DNA of 28,026 nucleotides, taken from contig JAMOQH010000173.1 in assembly GCA_027064085.1 (NCBI GenBank), positions 1 to 28,026 on the forward strand, read 5' to 3'. Positions within the stretch are counted from its first letter, which is position 1, and each line of letters begins with the position of its first letter. Source of the stretch: a bacterium (GTDB lineage: Bacteria > UBP6 > JAFGXH01). This document shows, piece by piece, positions 16,859 to 25,106 of this stretch. A program made the position numbers and the translations under genes. Under the pieces are notes generated by a model. It searched no databases, was not told the DNA's origin, and saw nothing but the letters and a program-made list of their open reading frames with translations.

Positions 16859-17496
16859 TCTTTAATGCCTATAAACTCACATCTATTAAAATTTGTAAAA
16901 ATACCTAATCCATCTCCTATGGGTAAGAATACAAAATTCCTGCTATATTTTATAAACATTTTTCTATTAAAATTATCTATAATTTCACCTCTTTTATCAT
17001 TGGGATTATTTTTTTCTTTAACTTTTCCATTCATATATAAATTATCAAATATAATAATATAATTTTCATCTGCTTTTTCAAGAATAGTGTTAAAATAAGC
17101 AGGATAATCACTTTTTAAAGCATCTATAAAGTATAAATCATAATCTAAAGTATTATTTTTTAAGTAGTCTAATGCATCACTATGAACCCATGAAATTTTA
17201 TTTATATATTTCGATACAGCCAAAACATCTTTACAACGATTTATTGTTTCTATGGATAAATCAACCGAAGTAATTTTAGCATCTTGTGGAGTATACTTAG
17301 AAAAAGTATATGTTGAATACCCTAAACCACTTCCTAATTCTAAGACTTTTTTAGGGGAGTGAATATATAATAAATTAATCAAATAAAGTAGCGTATCCTC
17401 TTTTATAATTGGAATATTCATTTTTAGAGCTATCTTTTTTATGCTCTTTAATAAATGGTCAAAAACGGGAGATATTTCATAAATATAATCTAGCAT
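16855..17496 (-). CDS. class I SAM-dependent O-methyltransferase, catechol-OMT-like
   Basis: 213 residues from the ATG at 17496, two bases after the upstream stop; a TTG at 17517 inside the upstream gene would add seven residues and also lacks a good RBS. Motif I is ELGSGLGYS (53-61), followed by the acidic end of strand 2 in ITSVDLS. FIDALKSDY carries Asp125 and Lys128, and FDNLY carries Asp151 and Asn152. These four match the Mg2+ ligands and catalytic Lys of catechol/caffeoyl-CoA O-methyltransferases (Methyltransf_3 family). The substrate is unknown. The tight link to the HtrA-like gene suggests shared expression, though one product is cytoplasmic and the other exported. The 3' end overlaps ptsN convergently by 4 bp. 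Confidence 0.87.
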   Translation of the reverse strand: MLDYIYEISPVFDHLLKSIKKIALKMNIPIIKEDTLLYLINLLYIHSPKKVLELGSGLGYSTYTFSKYTPQDAKITSVDLSIETINRCKDVLAVSKYINKISWVHSDALDYLKNNTLDYDLYFIDALKSDYPAYFNTILEKADENYIIIFDNLYMNGKVKEKNNPNDKRGEIIDNFNRKMFIKYSRNFVFLPIGDGLGIFTNFNRCEFIGIKD

Positions 17497-17497
17497 A

Positions 17498-18919
17498 TTA
17501 ACTTTTTTTAAATACAATTAGTTTAATTTCCTTACCCCTCAAAAGTTTTATTTTAATACTTTTATTTTTCTTTAAATTATTTACATAAGTTTTATATTCT
17601 TTTAAAGATTTTATTTTCTTTCCCGATATCTCAAGAAGCCTATCTCCAACTTCAATACCATAAATAAAAGCTAAACTTCCCTCTTCTACTTCTGAAATCG
17701 TAATATTATCATCTTCTTTTATCAGTTTTATACCTATATCTTTCTTTTTATTTATTTTTTTGTGTTTTTTAGTTTTGTATAAGTATTTTAATGGTTTATC
17801 TATTAGCTTAACTTGAAAATCTAATATCTTTTTATTTCTTTTTATTTTTATTTTTATAATATTTCCTGAATTAGCGAAACTCATTACTCTTTTAACATCT
17901 TTTTTAGATTTAATTTTTGTATTATTTATTTCCACTACTTTATCTCCAGCTTTAATACCAGATATTTGAGCAGGAGAATTATTTACTACTCCTTTTACCA
18001 AAACATATTTAAGATTTATAGCTTTAGGAGTTTCAATACATTTTTCCTTTAAATATATTCCTAACCATGCATTATTTTTAATTTGGTAACCTTTTTTTAA
18101 TTTAGGAAGCAATTTTTTTATTATCTGATTTGTTACAATAAAACCTGAATTTTCATAATATGAATCATATAAAGATATTATACCTAAAAACTTAGCTCTC
18201 GAATTAAAAACTATTCCTCCTATATTGTCTATGTAAGAGATTGATTCAGAATATAAAGCATCAACAATTTCATAAAATTCAGAATAATGTAAAAAATTTA
18301 TAAAATGTTTTCTAAAGCTAAAATGATGATTAGAAATAGAGGATAAAGAAAACACTAAATCTCCTGGTAAAAATTCAGAATTTTTTATATTTAAAATATC
18401 AATTTTTTCTTTATTTAGTTTTTTAGGTGATTTTAATAGGGCTAAATTATAATTTTCATCATAGCCAATAAGCTCAAGTTCATTTATTCCATCATCATCT
18501 TTTAGAAATATAATATAAGCTTCTTTTAAAATATTTAATTCTGTTAAAATATAGTTATCACCAATATTAACTCCTAATAAAGAAAATATTTTATTTTCTT
18601 TAACTCTATTTTTATAAATTTCGGGGAGAGATGAAAAGTTTTCAAATCTAACATAAAATTGAACAGTTATAACTTTATTTTTAATTTTTTTAAATAATTT
18701 ATTAAATTTAAGCTCTTTTATCTTAGTTTTTGAACTTTTATTTCTATAAAAAGATTTAGTATCTTTATCAAAAGATATTACCTTAAATTTAGATTTTTTT
18801 TCTTTAATCTTAGAGACTACTACTTTTTTTATTTGTTTAATACTATTTTGTTTACTATCAAATGAAGTATCACAAGAAAACATAGAAAATATAGTAAAAA
18901 TAAAGAATAATTTCAACAT
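17498..18919 (-). CDS. HtrA/DegP-like lipoprotein with two PDZ domains and no catalytic triad (pseudoprotease)
   Basis: 473 residues. The N-terminus MLKLFFIFTIFSMFSCDTS is a lipoprotein signal with Cys16. Asp at +2 would, by the enterobacterial rule, keep it at the inner membrane. A basic linker leads to a trypsin-like fold (about 80-275). The His position (TNxHV in active HtrA) reads TELNI, giving Asn129. The Asp position (TDLAVLK) reads YNLALLK, giving Asn158. The Ser position (GNSGG) reads DNIGG, giving Ile233. All three catalytic residues are gone, but the surrounding fold signatures remain. PDZ1 is about 285-372 (NSPAQISGIKAGDKVVEIN) and PDZ2 about 395-470 (GSLAFIYGIEVGDRLLEISG). It probably binds envelope polypeptides without cutting them. 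No Shine-Dalgarno is present and the promoter would start transcription at or next to the ATG. Confidence 0.85.
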   Translation of the reverse strand: MLKLFFIFTIFSMFSCDTSFDSKQNSIKQIKKVVVSKIKEKKSKFKVISFDKDTKSFYRNKSSKTKIKELKFNKLFKKIKNKVITVQFYVRFENFSSLPEIYKNRVKENKIFSLLGVNIGDNYILTELNILKEAYIIFLKDDDGINELELIGYDENYNLALLKSPKKLNKEKIDILNIKNSEFLPGDLVFSLSSISNHHFSFRKHFINFLHYSEFYEIVDALYSESISYIDNIGGIVFNSRAKFLGIISLYDSYYENSGFIVTNQIIKKLLPKLKKGYQIKNNAWLGIYLKEKCIETPKAINLKYVLVKGVVNNSPAQISGIKAGDKVVEINNTKIKSKKDVKRVMSFANSGNIIKIKIKRNKKILDFQVKLIDKPLKYLYKTKKHKKINKKKDIGIKLIKEDDNITISEVEEGSLAFIYGIEVGDRLLEISGKKIKSLKEYKTYVNNLKKNKSIKIKLLRGKEIKLIVFKKS

Positions 18920-18925
18920 AGATAT

Positions 18926-18954
18926 ATAATATAGTAACTATGAATTATTTTCAA
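18926..18954 (-). promoter_or_regulatory. promoter of the HtrA-like gene, giving a leaderless mRNA
   Basis: On the minus strand TTGAAA (18954-18949), 17-nt spacer, TATTAT (18931-18926). Transcription would start 6-7 nt downstream, at 18919-18920, which is the first base of the ATG or the base before it. Confidence 0.5.
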
Positions 18955-18979
18955 GTATATCTAAATAAATTTACTAATA

Positions 18980-19008
18980 TTGACTTTGTAAGAACTTTAA
19001 TATATTCT
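18980..19008 (+). promoter_or_regulatory. promoter for the uup-pfk operon
   Basis: TTGACT (18980-18985), 17-nt spacer, TATTCT (19003-19008), 25 nt before the uup ATG. It is divergent from the HtrA-like promoter and about 25 bp away from it. Confidence 0.55.
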
Positions 19009-19032
19009 CCATAAAGTTTTTAGGAGTTAGTA

Positions 19033-20988
19033 ATGCATTTAATTTCATTAAACGATGTATATAAAATAAACGGAGATAAAGAATTATTTAAAGATGTCAC
19101 CCTAGGTATTAAAAAGGGAGAAAAAATTGCTCTTATTGGTATTAATGGAAGTGGAAAATCAACATTTTTAAATTTAGTTTCTCAAAAAACAGATGTAGAT
19201 AAAGGAATAATAACAACAAATAATAAATATAAGTATGCTTTTTTAGAACAAAATCCAGAATATTCAAATGATGAAACAATTCTAGACTATTTATTTTCAG
19301 AAGAAAGCAAAGAAGTAAAACTATTAAAAAGATATGAAGAAATTACAAATAAAGAAGACTTAAGTCAAGAAGACCTAGAGTTGCAAGAAAAAATAATGGA
19401 AGAAATGGAAAAAAATAATGTTTGGGCCTATGAATCTAAAATTAGAGAGATACTAACTGCTTTATCCATTAATGATTTGCACCAAAAAATGGGTGAATTA
19501 TCCGGAGGAATGATAAAAAAAGTTGCCTTGACTAAAACCTTATTATCAGAATCAAATATGATAATTTTAGATGAGCCGACCAACCACTTGGATATAGAAA
19601 GTATAATATGGTTACAAAGTTTTTTAAAAAAAACCGATAAAGCAGTTTTAATGGTTACTCATGATAGATATTTTTTAGAGGAAATCTCAAATATTATTTT
19701 TGAAATAGATGAAAAACAAATATTTATATATTATGGAAATTATTCATATTATTTAGATAGAAGAGCTGTAAGAAAAGCCGAAAATCAAAGAGCTGAGGAT
19801 AAACTTGCTGCAATTATGAAAATGGAATTAAAATATGTTAGACAAGGAGCTAAAGCAAGAACATCAAAAAATAAATTAAGAATGCAAAGATATGCAGAAT
19901 ATTCGAATAGAGAAAAAAAAGAAACTGAAAAGACACTAACACTTGAGGTTAATGAAAAAAGGCTTGGTAAAACAATACTTGAAATCAGTAATATATCTAA
20001 ATCATTTAATGATAAACTAATAATAAAAGATTTTAGTTACAAATTTAAACCCTATGAACGAGTTGGAATAATTGGAGAAAATGGAACAGGTAAAACAACT
20101 TTTATAAATTTAATTACAGAAAAATTAAAGCTAGATTCAGGAAATATAAAAAAAGGGATAAATACCAATTTCTCAATATTCTCACAAGATAGTAGAGATG
20201 TTTTTACCGATTTAGATAAAAAAGTAATAGAGTTTATAAAAGGAGATAATGAATTAATTGAATTAAGAACAGGAGTAATTATTTCTGCCACTCAAATACT
20301 AGAAAGATTTTTATTTCCATCCGTATTACATTACACTCCAATAAAAAATTTATCGGGAGGAGAAAGAAGAAGACTTCATTTATTGAAAGTTTTATTAAAT
20401 AATCCTAATTTCTTAGTTCTAGATGAACCAACTAATGATTTAGATATAAAAACATTAGCTATTTTAGAAGATTTCTTAGAAGACTTCCGAGGAAATGTAT
20501 TAGTTGTATCCCATGATAGATACTTTATGGATAAAATTGTTGATAATTTATTTATTTTTAAAGGAAATGGAGAGATAGAAGAAAGTGTAAAAACATGTTC
20601 TGAATATTTCGAAATAAAAATGAAAGAAAAAAAACAACATCATCGTAGGAATAAGGCGGTGAGTATGGATAAGGCGATGAGTATGGATAAGGCGATGCCT
20701 TATCCTACGACAGCGGTGCCTTATCCTACGACAGAGATGCCTTATCCTACGAAAAAGCCTAAAAAGCTAACATATAAAGAAAAAAAAGAATTAGAAACTA
20801 TTGAAAGTGAAATAGAAAATCTAGAACTAGAACAAGAAGAACTTGAAAATAGATTTTCAACTAATAATTATGATATACTAGAGCTTCCAGACTTGAATGG
20901 AAGATATGAAAATATAAAAAAAGAGCTAGAATATAAATATAATAGGTGGGAAGAACTAGAGGAGATAAAAAATGGTGGAAATAAATAA
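19033..20988 (+). CDS. uup: ABC-F family ATPase, Uup type, with a repeat insertion in the C-terminal linker
   Basis: 651 residues with two ATP-binding domains and no membrane part. NBD1 has Walker A GINGSGKST (36-44), signature LSGGM (156-160) and Walker B ILDEPTNHLD (178-187). The ABC-F inter-domain helical linker follows. NBD2 has GENGTGKTT (348-356), LSGGE (440-444) and a second LDEPTNDLD. Residues about 577-651 (LTYKEKKELETIESEIENLE ... YNRWEELEEI) are the Uup-type C-terminal coiled coil. ABC-F proteins bind the ribosomal E site or, for Uup, also branched DNA and late ribosome assembly. Residues about 537-575 are unlike the rest: 6- and 7-residue repeats (MSMDKA, MPYPTT) encoded by an inverted-repeat DNA element, in frame. 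RBS AGGAG is 7 nt from the ATG. It overlaps pfk by 17 bp. Confidence 0.92.
   Translation: MHLISLNDVYKINGDKELFKDVTLGIKKGEKIALIGINGSGKSTFLNLVSQKTDVDKGIITTNNKYKYAFLEQNPEYSNDETILDYLFSEESKEVKLLKRYEEITNKEDLSQEDLELQEKIMEEMEKNNVWAYESKIREILTALSINDLHQKMGELSGGMIKKVALTKTLLSESNMIILDEPTNHLDIESIIWLQSFLKKTDKAVLMVTHDRYFLEEISNIIFEIDEKQIFIYYGNYSYYLDRRAVRKAENQRAEDKLAAIMKMELKYVRQGAKARTSKNKLRMQRYAEYSNREKKETEKTLTLEVNEKRLGKTILEISNISKSFNDKLIIKDFSYKFKPYERVGIIGENGTGKTTFINLITEKLKLDSGNIKKGINTNFSIFSQDSRDVFTDLDKKVIEFIKGDNELIELRTGVIISATQILERFLFPSVLHYTPIKNLSGGERRRLHLLKVLLNNPNFLVLDEPTNDLDIKTLAILEDFLEDFRGNVLVVSHDRYFMDKIVDNLFIFKGNGEIEESVKTCSEYFEIKMKEKKQHHRRNKAVSMDKAMSMDKAMPYPTTAVPYPTTEMPYPTKKPKKLTYKEKKELETIESEIENLELEQEELENRFSTNNYDILELPDLNGRYENIKKELEYKYNRWEELEEIKNGGNK
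20641..20751. repeat. in-frame palindromic/tandem repeat element inside uup
   Basis: Left half: CGTAGGAATAAGGC (20644-20657), then two exact 18-bp units, GAGTATGGATAAGGCGAT (20661-20678 and 20679-20696). Right half: three copies of GCCTTATCCTACG starting at 20697, 20718 and 20739, i.e. a 21-bp period. The halves are inverted relative to each other. The centre GGATAAGGC-GAT-GCCTTATCC (20685-20705) is a perfect 9-bp stem with a 3-nt loop. The reading frame is preserved throughout, and the composition is visibly richer in GC than the surrounding gene. Confidence 0.92.
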
Positions 20989-22300
20989 AATGTTTAAAAT
21001 AAAATCTCTAGGAGAAAGAAAATATATTTCTCCATTATTAGAAAAATTTGAAAGTAATGATATTTTCATTAGTGATAAAGAAAGGTTATTTTATAAACCA
21101 TTCTTAGATAAATATGATGAAACGGAGACATTTGAATTGGCTGGACCAAGAGAGTATTTATATTTTGACCCTAAAAAAGTTACTCCTGCAATTGTTACAT
21201 GTGGAGGTTTAAGCCCAGGACTAAATGATGTTATAAGATCAGTTGTAATGGAATCTCACTATAGGTATGGAATTAAGCATGTTTTAGGAATTAGATATGG
21301 ATATAATGGTTTAAATGAAGAGAATAAATTAAGACCTCTTAAGCTAACTCCCGATAAAGTTGGCAATATTCATAAACAAGGTGGAACAATTCTTGGTTCA
21401 TCAAGAGGTGGAACCGATGATATTCCTAAATTAGTTAAAACTCTTAAAAAGTGGGGAGTAGATATTCTCTATGCTGTTGGAGGAGATGGAACACTAAGAG
21501 GTGCTCATAAGATATATGAAGAAGCTGAAAGAATAGATTATAAATTATCCGTAATTGGTATACCTAAAACAATAGATAACGATATTTCTTATATTCAAAG
21601 AACTTTTGGCTTTGATACCGCATTTTCTAAAGCAGTTGAATCAATTTCTTCTGCTCATGTAGAAGCAATAGGAGCCCCAAATGGAATCGGTTTGGTTAAG
21701 TTAATGGGTAGACATTCTGGTTTTATTGCAGCAACAGCTACGCTAGCGATGAATGATGTTAATTATATTTTAATACCAGAATCTCCTTTTGATATTGAAG
21801 GTAAAAATGGTTTTCTAGAATATCTTGAAACAAGATTAAGAAGAAGAGGTCATGCAGTGATTTGTGTTGCAGAGGGAGCTGGTCAAGAAATTTTAACTAA
21901 AGACGAAAGCTCACAAAAAAGAGATGCATCAGGAAATTTAGTTTTGGCAGACATTGGTTTATATCTCAAGAAAAAAATAAAAGAATACTTTAATAAACAA
22001 AATAAAAAAGTAAATATTAAATATATTGATCCAAGCTATATCATAAGATCTGCTCCAGCTAATCCTAATGACAGTGTTTTTTGTATTTTATTAGGGCAAC
22101 ATGCAGTTCATGCTGCAATGAGTGGTAAAACAGATATGATTATAGGGAAGTGGAATGAACAATTTACACACTTACCAATCGAATTAGCTGTATCCAAAAG
22201 GAAGCAAGTTGATATAAAATCTTCATTTTGGCATTCAGTTTTAGAAGCAACAGGTCAACCTATAAATATGTTATCAACGGATAAAAATGATAAAGATTAA
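20972..22300 (+). CDS. 6-phosphofructokinase, long PFP-related clade, probably ATP-dependent
   Basis: 442 residues with an N-terminal extension of about 70 residues before the PFK fold begins at TPAIVTCGGLSPGLNDVIR. The start has GAGGAG 8 nt upstream and overlaps uup. The phosphate-donor site reads GGDGT (170-174): Gly173 instead of the Asp of PPi-dependent enzymes, so ATP should fit. The catalytic loop reads PKTIDND (198-204), with the Lys usual in PPi enzymes where bacterial PfkA has Gly. The same combination occurs in trypanosomal and plant-type ATP-PFKs. MGRHSGF and the ESPFDIEG and RRRGHAVICVAEGAG segments are also family features. It phosphorylates fructose 6-phosphate to the 1,6-bisphosphate in glycolysis. 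The E. coli-type allosteric effector site is not evident to me. Confidence 0.9.
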   Translation: MVEINKMFKIKSLGERKYISPLLEKFESNDIFISDKERLFYKPFLDKYDETETFELAGPREYLYFDPKKVTPAIVTCGGLSPGLNDVIRSVVMESHYRYGIKHVLGIRYGYNGLNEENKLRPLKLTPDKVGNIHKQGGTILGSSRGGTDDIPKLVKTLKKWGVDILYAVGGDGTLRGAHKIYEEAERIDYKLSVIGIPKTIDNDISYIQRTFGFDTAFSKAVESISSAHVEAIGAPNGIGLVKLMGRHSGFIAATATLAMNDVNYILIPESPFDIEGKNGFLEYLETRLRRRGHAVICVAEGAGQEILTKDESSQKRDASGNLVLADIGLYLKKKIKEYFNKQNKKVNIKYIDPSYIIRSAPANPNDSVFCILLGQHAVHAAMSGKTDMIIGKWNEQFTHLPIELAVSKRKQVDIKSSFWHSVLEATGQPINMLSTDKNDKD

Positions 22301-23597
22301 ATTTTTAGTTAATTTAAAGAAAAGAATTAATAATTTTATTGATATTGATATTGAGCCAAATAAAAAATATTATTTTAGACAATTTGTTATCAGATTTATA
22401 TTTTTAATTAAATTTCATTTAAAAGAAAAGCGTTTAATTAGATCTGCATCGGCTTTATCTTTTGATTTATTACTAGCAATTATTCCAATTTTTTTTCTAG
22501 GATTTGCTCTTTTAAACAGTTTTGGTGCATTTGAAGGTGGAGGAGCAAGTATTTTAAAATACATACATGAAAATTATTTTCCAATTAAAACAAGTAGCAT
22601 GGATACACTTCTTAACTATCTAAATAAACAAAATTACTCAACAATGGGGAGTGTTGGTGTAACTACCTTAATAATATTTTCAACATCTTTATTCTTAAAA
22701 ATAGAAAATGTATTTAACCAGCTTTGGTCAGTAACAAATAAAAGGCATATATCTAAAAGGTTTACCAATTTTTTTACATTTTTAATGCTTGCACCAATAT
22801 TCTTCTCAATGTCTTTACACTTTTCTTCAAAATTTAAAACTATTTTAGATGATTTATCTGCAATCTCTGCAATCTCTGCCATATTTAGCTATATGGTTTC
22901 AGGTCTTTTCATATTTATGATGTTTTTCACATTATACTTTTTTGTTCCAAACACAAGGGTAAGATTTATTCCTGCTGCAATGGGGGCATTTATTGCATCA
23001 ATTATATTCATGATATTGAAATTCGTATTCGGTATTTATATTTCAAATTTTGTTATTCACAATTATCAGAATATATTTGGAACAATGACAATACTACCAA
23101 TTTTTCTGATATGGATTTACTTATCATGGATAGTAACCCTTATTGGAGGAGTAATATCCTATATTTACAACAAATATGAAATAATATGGAGTTTCAATAA
23201 AGAATTTATTTTAGGAGGAAAAGATAAGTCAACAGAAGTTTTAACCGTAGAAAAGTTAATTGAAATATTTTATATAATTAGCGAGAGATATTCCAAAGGA
23301 AATGGCTCTACAAGATTGGACCAAGTTAGCCAATATTTTAGGCTTCAGCCACAGGTTATTTCTTATATCATAGAAAGATGGATAGAAAATGGATTGATTA
23401 TTTCTTATGAAGATGGATATTTATCATATATTCCTAAAAAACCACTAGAAACTATTGTTATTAGCGATATTATTAATCCATTTTTAAATGATATAAATTT
23501 AGTTGATGCATCAAAGCAGTTTGATTTATTTATTAATCAATACAGAACGATAACAACAACATTTATAGAAGAAAAAACAATTAAAGACTTAATTTAA
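22287..23597 (+). CDS. YihY/BrkB family inner-membrane protein with C-terminal winged-helix-like domain
   Basis: 436 residues, overlapping the pfk stop by 14 bp. Several membrane segments are visible between about 55 and 295 (for example LLLAIIPIFFLGFALL, VSGLFIFMMFFTLYFFV, LPIFLIWIYLSWIVTLIGG). Family signatures are ALSFDLLLAIIP, ENVFNQLWSV, VPNTRVRFIPAAMGAF and GTMTILPIFLIWIYLSW. The family was once mislabelled RNase BN; its function is not established, and an envelope or transport role is usually assumed. Residues about 318-436 form a soluble tail resembling a winged helix (RLDQVSQYFRLQPQVISYII ... NGLIISYEDGYLSYIP), found in some long family members. A short SAISAISAI stretch reflects a GCAATCTCT tandem repeat. 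Confidence 0.87.
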   Translation: MIKIKFLVNLKKRINNFIDIDIEPNKKYYFRQFVIRFIFLIKFHLKEKRLIRSASALSFDLLLAIIPIFFLGFALLNSFGAFEGGGASILKYIHENYFPIKTSSMDTLLNYLNKQNYSTMGSVGVTTLIIFSTSLFLKIENVFNQLWSVTNKRHISKRFTNFFTFLMLAPIFFSMSLHFSSKFKTILDDLSAISAISAIFSYMVSGLFIFMMFFTLYFFVPNTRVRFIPAAMGAFIASIIFMILKFVFGIYISNFVIHNYQNIFGTMTILPIFLIWIYLSWIVTLIGGVISYIYNKYEIIWSFNKEFILGGKDKSTEVLTVEKLIEIFYIISERYSKGNGSTRLDQVSQYFRLQPQVISYIIERWIENGLIISYEDGYLSYIPKKPLETIVISDIINPFLNDINLVDASKQFDLFINQYRTITTTFIEEKTIKDLI

Positions 23598-23609
23598 GGA
23601 TTTTATTTA

Positions 23610-25094
23610 ATGATAAAAGCTAAAAAAACACTTCTATTACTTGTTATTTTATTTATTGCTTTAATTACAATATTTACAACTATAAGATTTAGAACAGTTA
23701 AACATTTTACTCAAATTTATACATACCCTGAATGGAAATTAAATGATAATAATGGCTTCAGGCTTGCATTTTTAGAATTTATGAATAGAAAGAGCTTTTT
23801 ACCATTTTATTTAGATTTATATATTATTGATAGTACTGGAAAAAAATTAAAATTAGATACAGGAAAACAAAAGGCTAAATTATATAATAAAGTTTTCAAT
23901 ATAAAAGGTTTAAAAGCAGGAATAGCAAATTTAAAAGGAATAGTTAAGTTTGATGATAATGTTGTGGATAATTTTAATATAGCTATTAAAATTATTGATA
24001 AATATGGTAAAACACAAATTAAATTAGCTCCAAGAGTTATCATAGAAACCAATTCTGACTTTAAAAAAGAGGATAAAATAATTACTTATCCCCGATTTAA
24101 TAAATTAACAAATGGAGAGTATAATAAAAATAATGAAGATGATATTATGATACAGTTATTTGGTTCTCCAATAGACTTAGTTTTTTCTGAAAAGAATACT
24201 ATATTTCTACTATTCACCCTACCTGATTATACTCCAATAAACCTTAAGGTAAACTTAGATATACGAGATTTTTTCTCGAAAAATAAAGAACTAACATTAA
24301 ATACTGATAAAAATGGACTAATTTCATTTAATGAAAATATCTTCCGTTCTGGAGGTTATATACTCTTAAAAAGTGAACTGTTTCATAAGAAGAGAAAACT
24401 AGTTTTTAGCCTCTCTGAAAAGAAAACAGCAATTCTAACAAATAAAGATATTTACTCCAAAAATGAAACAATTAAATTAAATATAAAAACTTACAAAAAA
24501 ATAGATTATTTATACTTTAATGTCATTATTGGTAATTCATGGATAAAGAATCAAAAAATAGCTATCAATAAAAATGGTAATGAAATTGAATTTATTCCTC
24601 CCAAAAACTATACTGGATTTATTGAGTTTAATGTTTATAAAGGATATTCATATTTAAAAGATAGTTCATACAAAAAAGTTTTTGTTGGTAATAAAAATAT
24701 GCTAAAAAAAGAGCTTTTAACTCTAAAAAACGACTTTATAAATAAAGTCATCAATAAAAGTACTGATAATTCAAACTTTTACAGATTAATCATGTCTCAA
24801 CTTGAAAAAAATAAACTTGGAATAAATAAAGTTTTTGATTCATATAAATCACAACAAGAAAAACTAGATAAAGATAGAGAAAAATATCAAGCAATTACTT
24901 GGCTTTTACTTTTACTTGTAGCAATAACTATTATTTTAATAATTTTCTTTACAAGTTATAGTTCAATAAAAAATTCTCAAAAGGATATTGAATATCAATT
25001 CCGTCAAAAAGGGGGAATAATTTATCTATTTATCTTTATAAGCATATTAATTGCTTTTATGGCTTTGATTCTTTGGATACTAAAAATCGTTTAA
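23610..25094 (+). CDS. unknown membrane-anchored protein with large periplasmic region
   Basis: 494 residues, not recognised. It starts 12 nt after the yihY-like stop with AAGGA upstream. One membrane segment near the N-terminus (about 7-26, TLLLLVILFIALITIFTTI) follows a basic KAKK. About 400 residues of beta-rich, Lys/Asn-rich sequence follow, with repeated Ig/macroglobulin-like cues (PDYTPINLKVNLDI, LTLNTDKNGLISFNENIFRSGGYILL, KKTAILTNKDIYSKNETIKL). Two membrane helices close the protein (about 429-449 and 470-491). The topology suggests N-in with the central part outside. The MG-domain-like impression (tension- or protein-binding folds as in alpha-2-macroglobulin-type proteins) is weak inference. 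It is last in the uup-pfk-yihY operon. Confidence 0.65.
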   Translation: MIKAKKTLLLLVILFIALITIFTTIRFRTVKHFTQIYTYPEWKLNDNNGFRLAFLEFMNRKSFLPFYLDLYIIDSTGKKLKLDTGKQKAKLYNKVFNIKGLKAGIANLKGIVKFDDNVVDNFNIAIKIIDKYGKTQIKLAPRVIIETNSDFKKEDKIITYPRFNKLTNGEYNKNNEDDIMIQLFGSPIDLVFSEKNTIFLLFTLPDYTPINLKVNLDIRDFFSKNKELTLNTDKNGLISFNENIFRSGGYILLKSELFHKKRKLVFSLSEKKTAILTNKDIYSKNETIKLNIKTYKKIDYLYFNVIIGNSWIKNQKIAINKNGNEIEFIPPKNYTGFIEFNVYKGYSYLKDSSYKKVFVGNKNMLKKELLTLKNDFINKVINKSTDNSNFYRLIMSQLEKNKLGINKVFDSYKSQQEKLDKDREKYQAITWLLLLLVAITIILIIFFTSYSSIKNSQKDIEYQFRQKGGIIYLFIFISILIAFMALILWILKIV

Positions 25095-25106
25095 AATAAA
25101 TATTTA

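Noticed and set aside
17498-18919. Active DegP/HtrA serine protease
   Set aside because: His, Asp and Ser positions read Asn129, Asn158 and Ile233, so proteolysis by the usual mechanism is not possible.
20641-20751. CRISPR-like short repeats
   Set aside because: Units of 18 and 21 bp are directly adjacent without unique spacers, lie inside an open gene, and are inverted about a centre; no cas gene is present.
20972-22300. PPi-dependent phosphofructokinase (PFP)
   Set aside because: PPi enzymes carry GGDD at the donor site; here it is GGDG, which leaves room for ATP, even though the PKTIDND lysine is PFP-like.
22287-23597. Ribonuclease BN
   Set aside because: The YihY/BrkB family was named so in error; the protein is an integral membrane protein without nuclease motifs.
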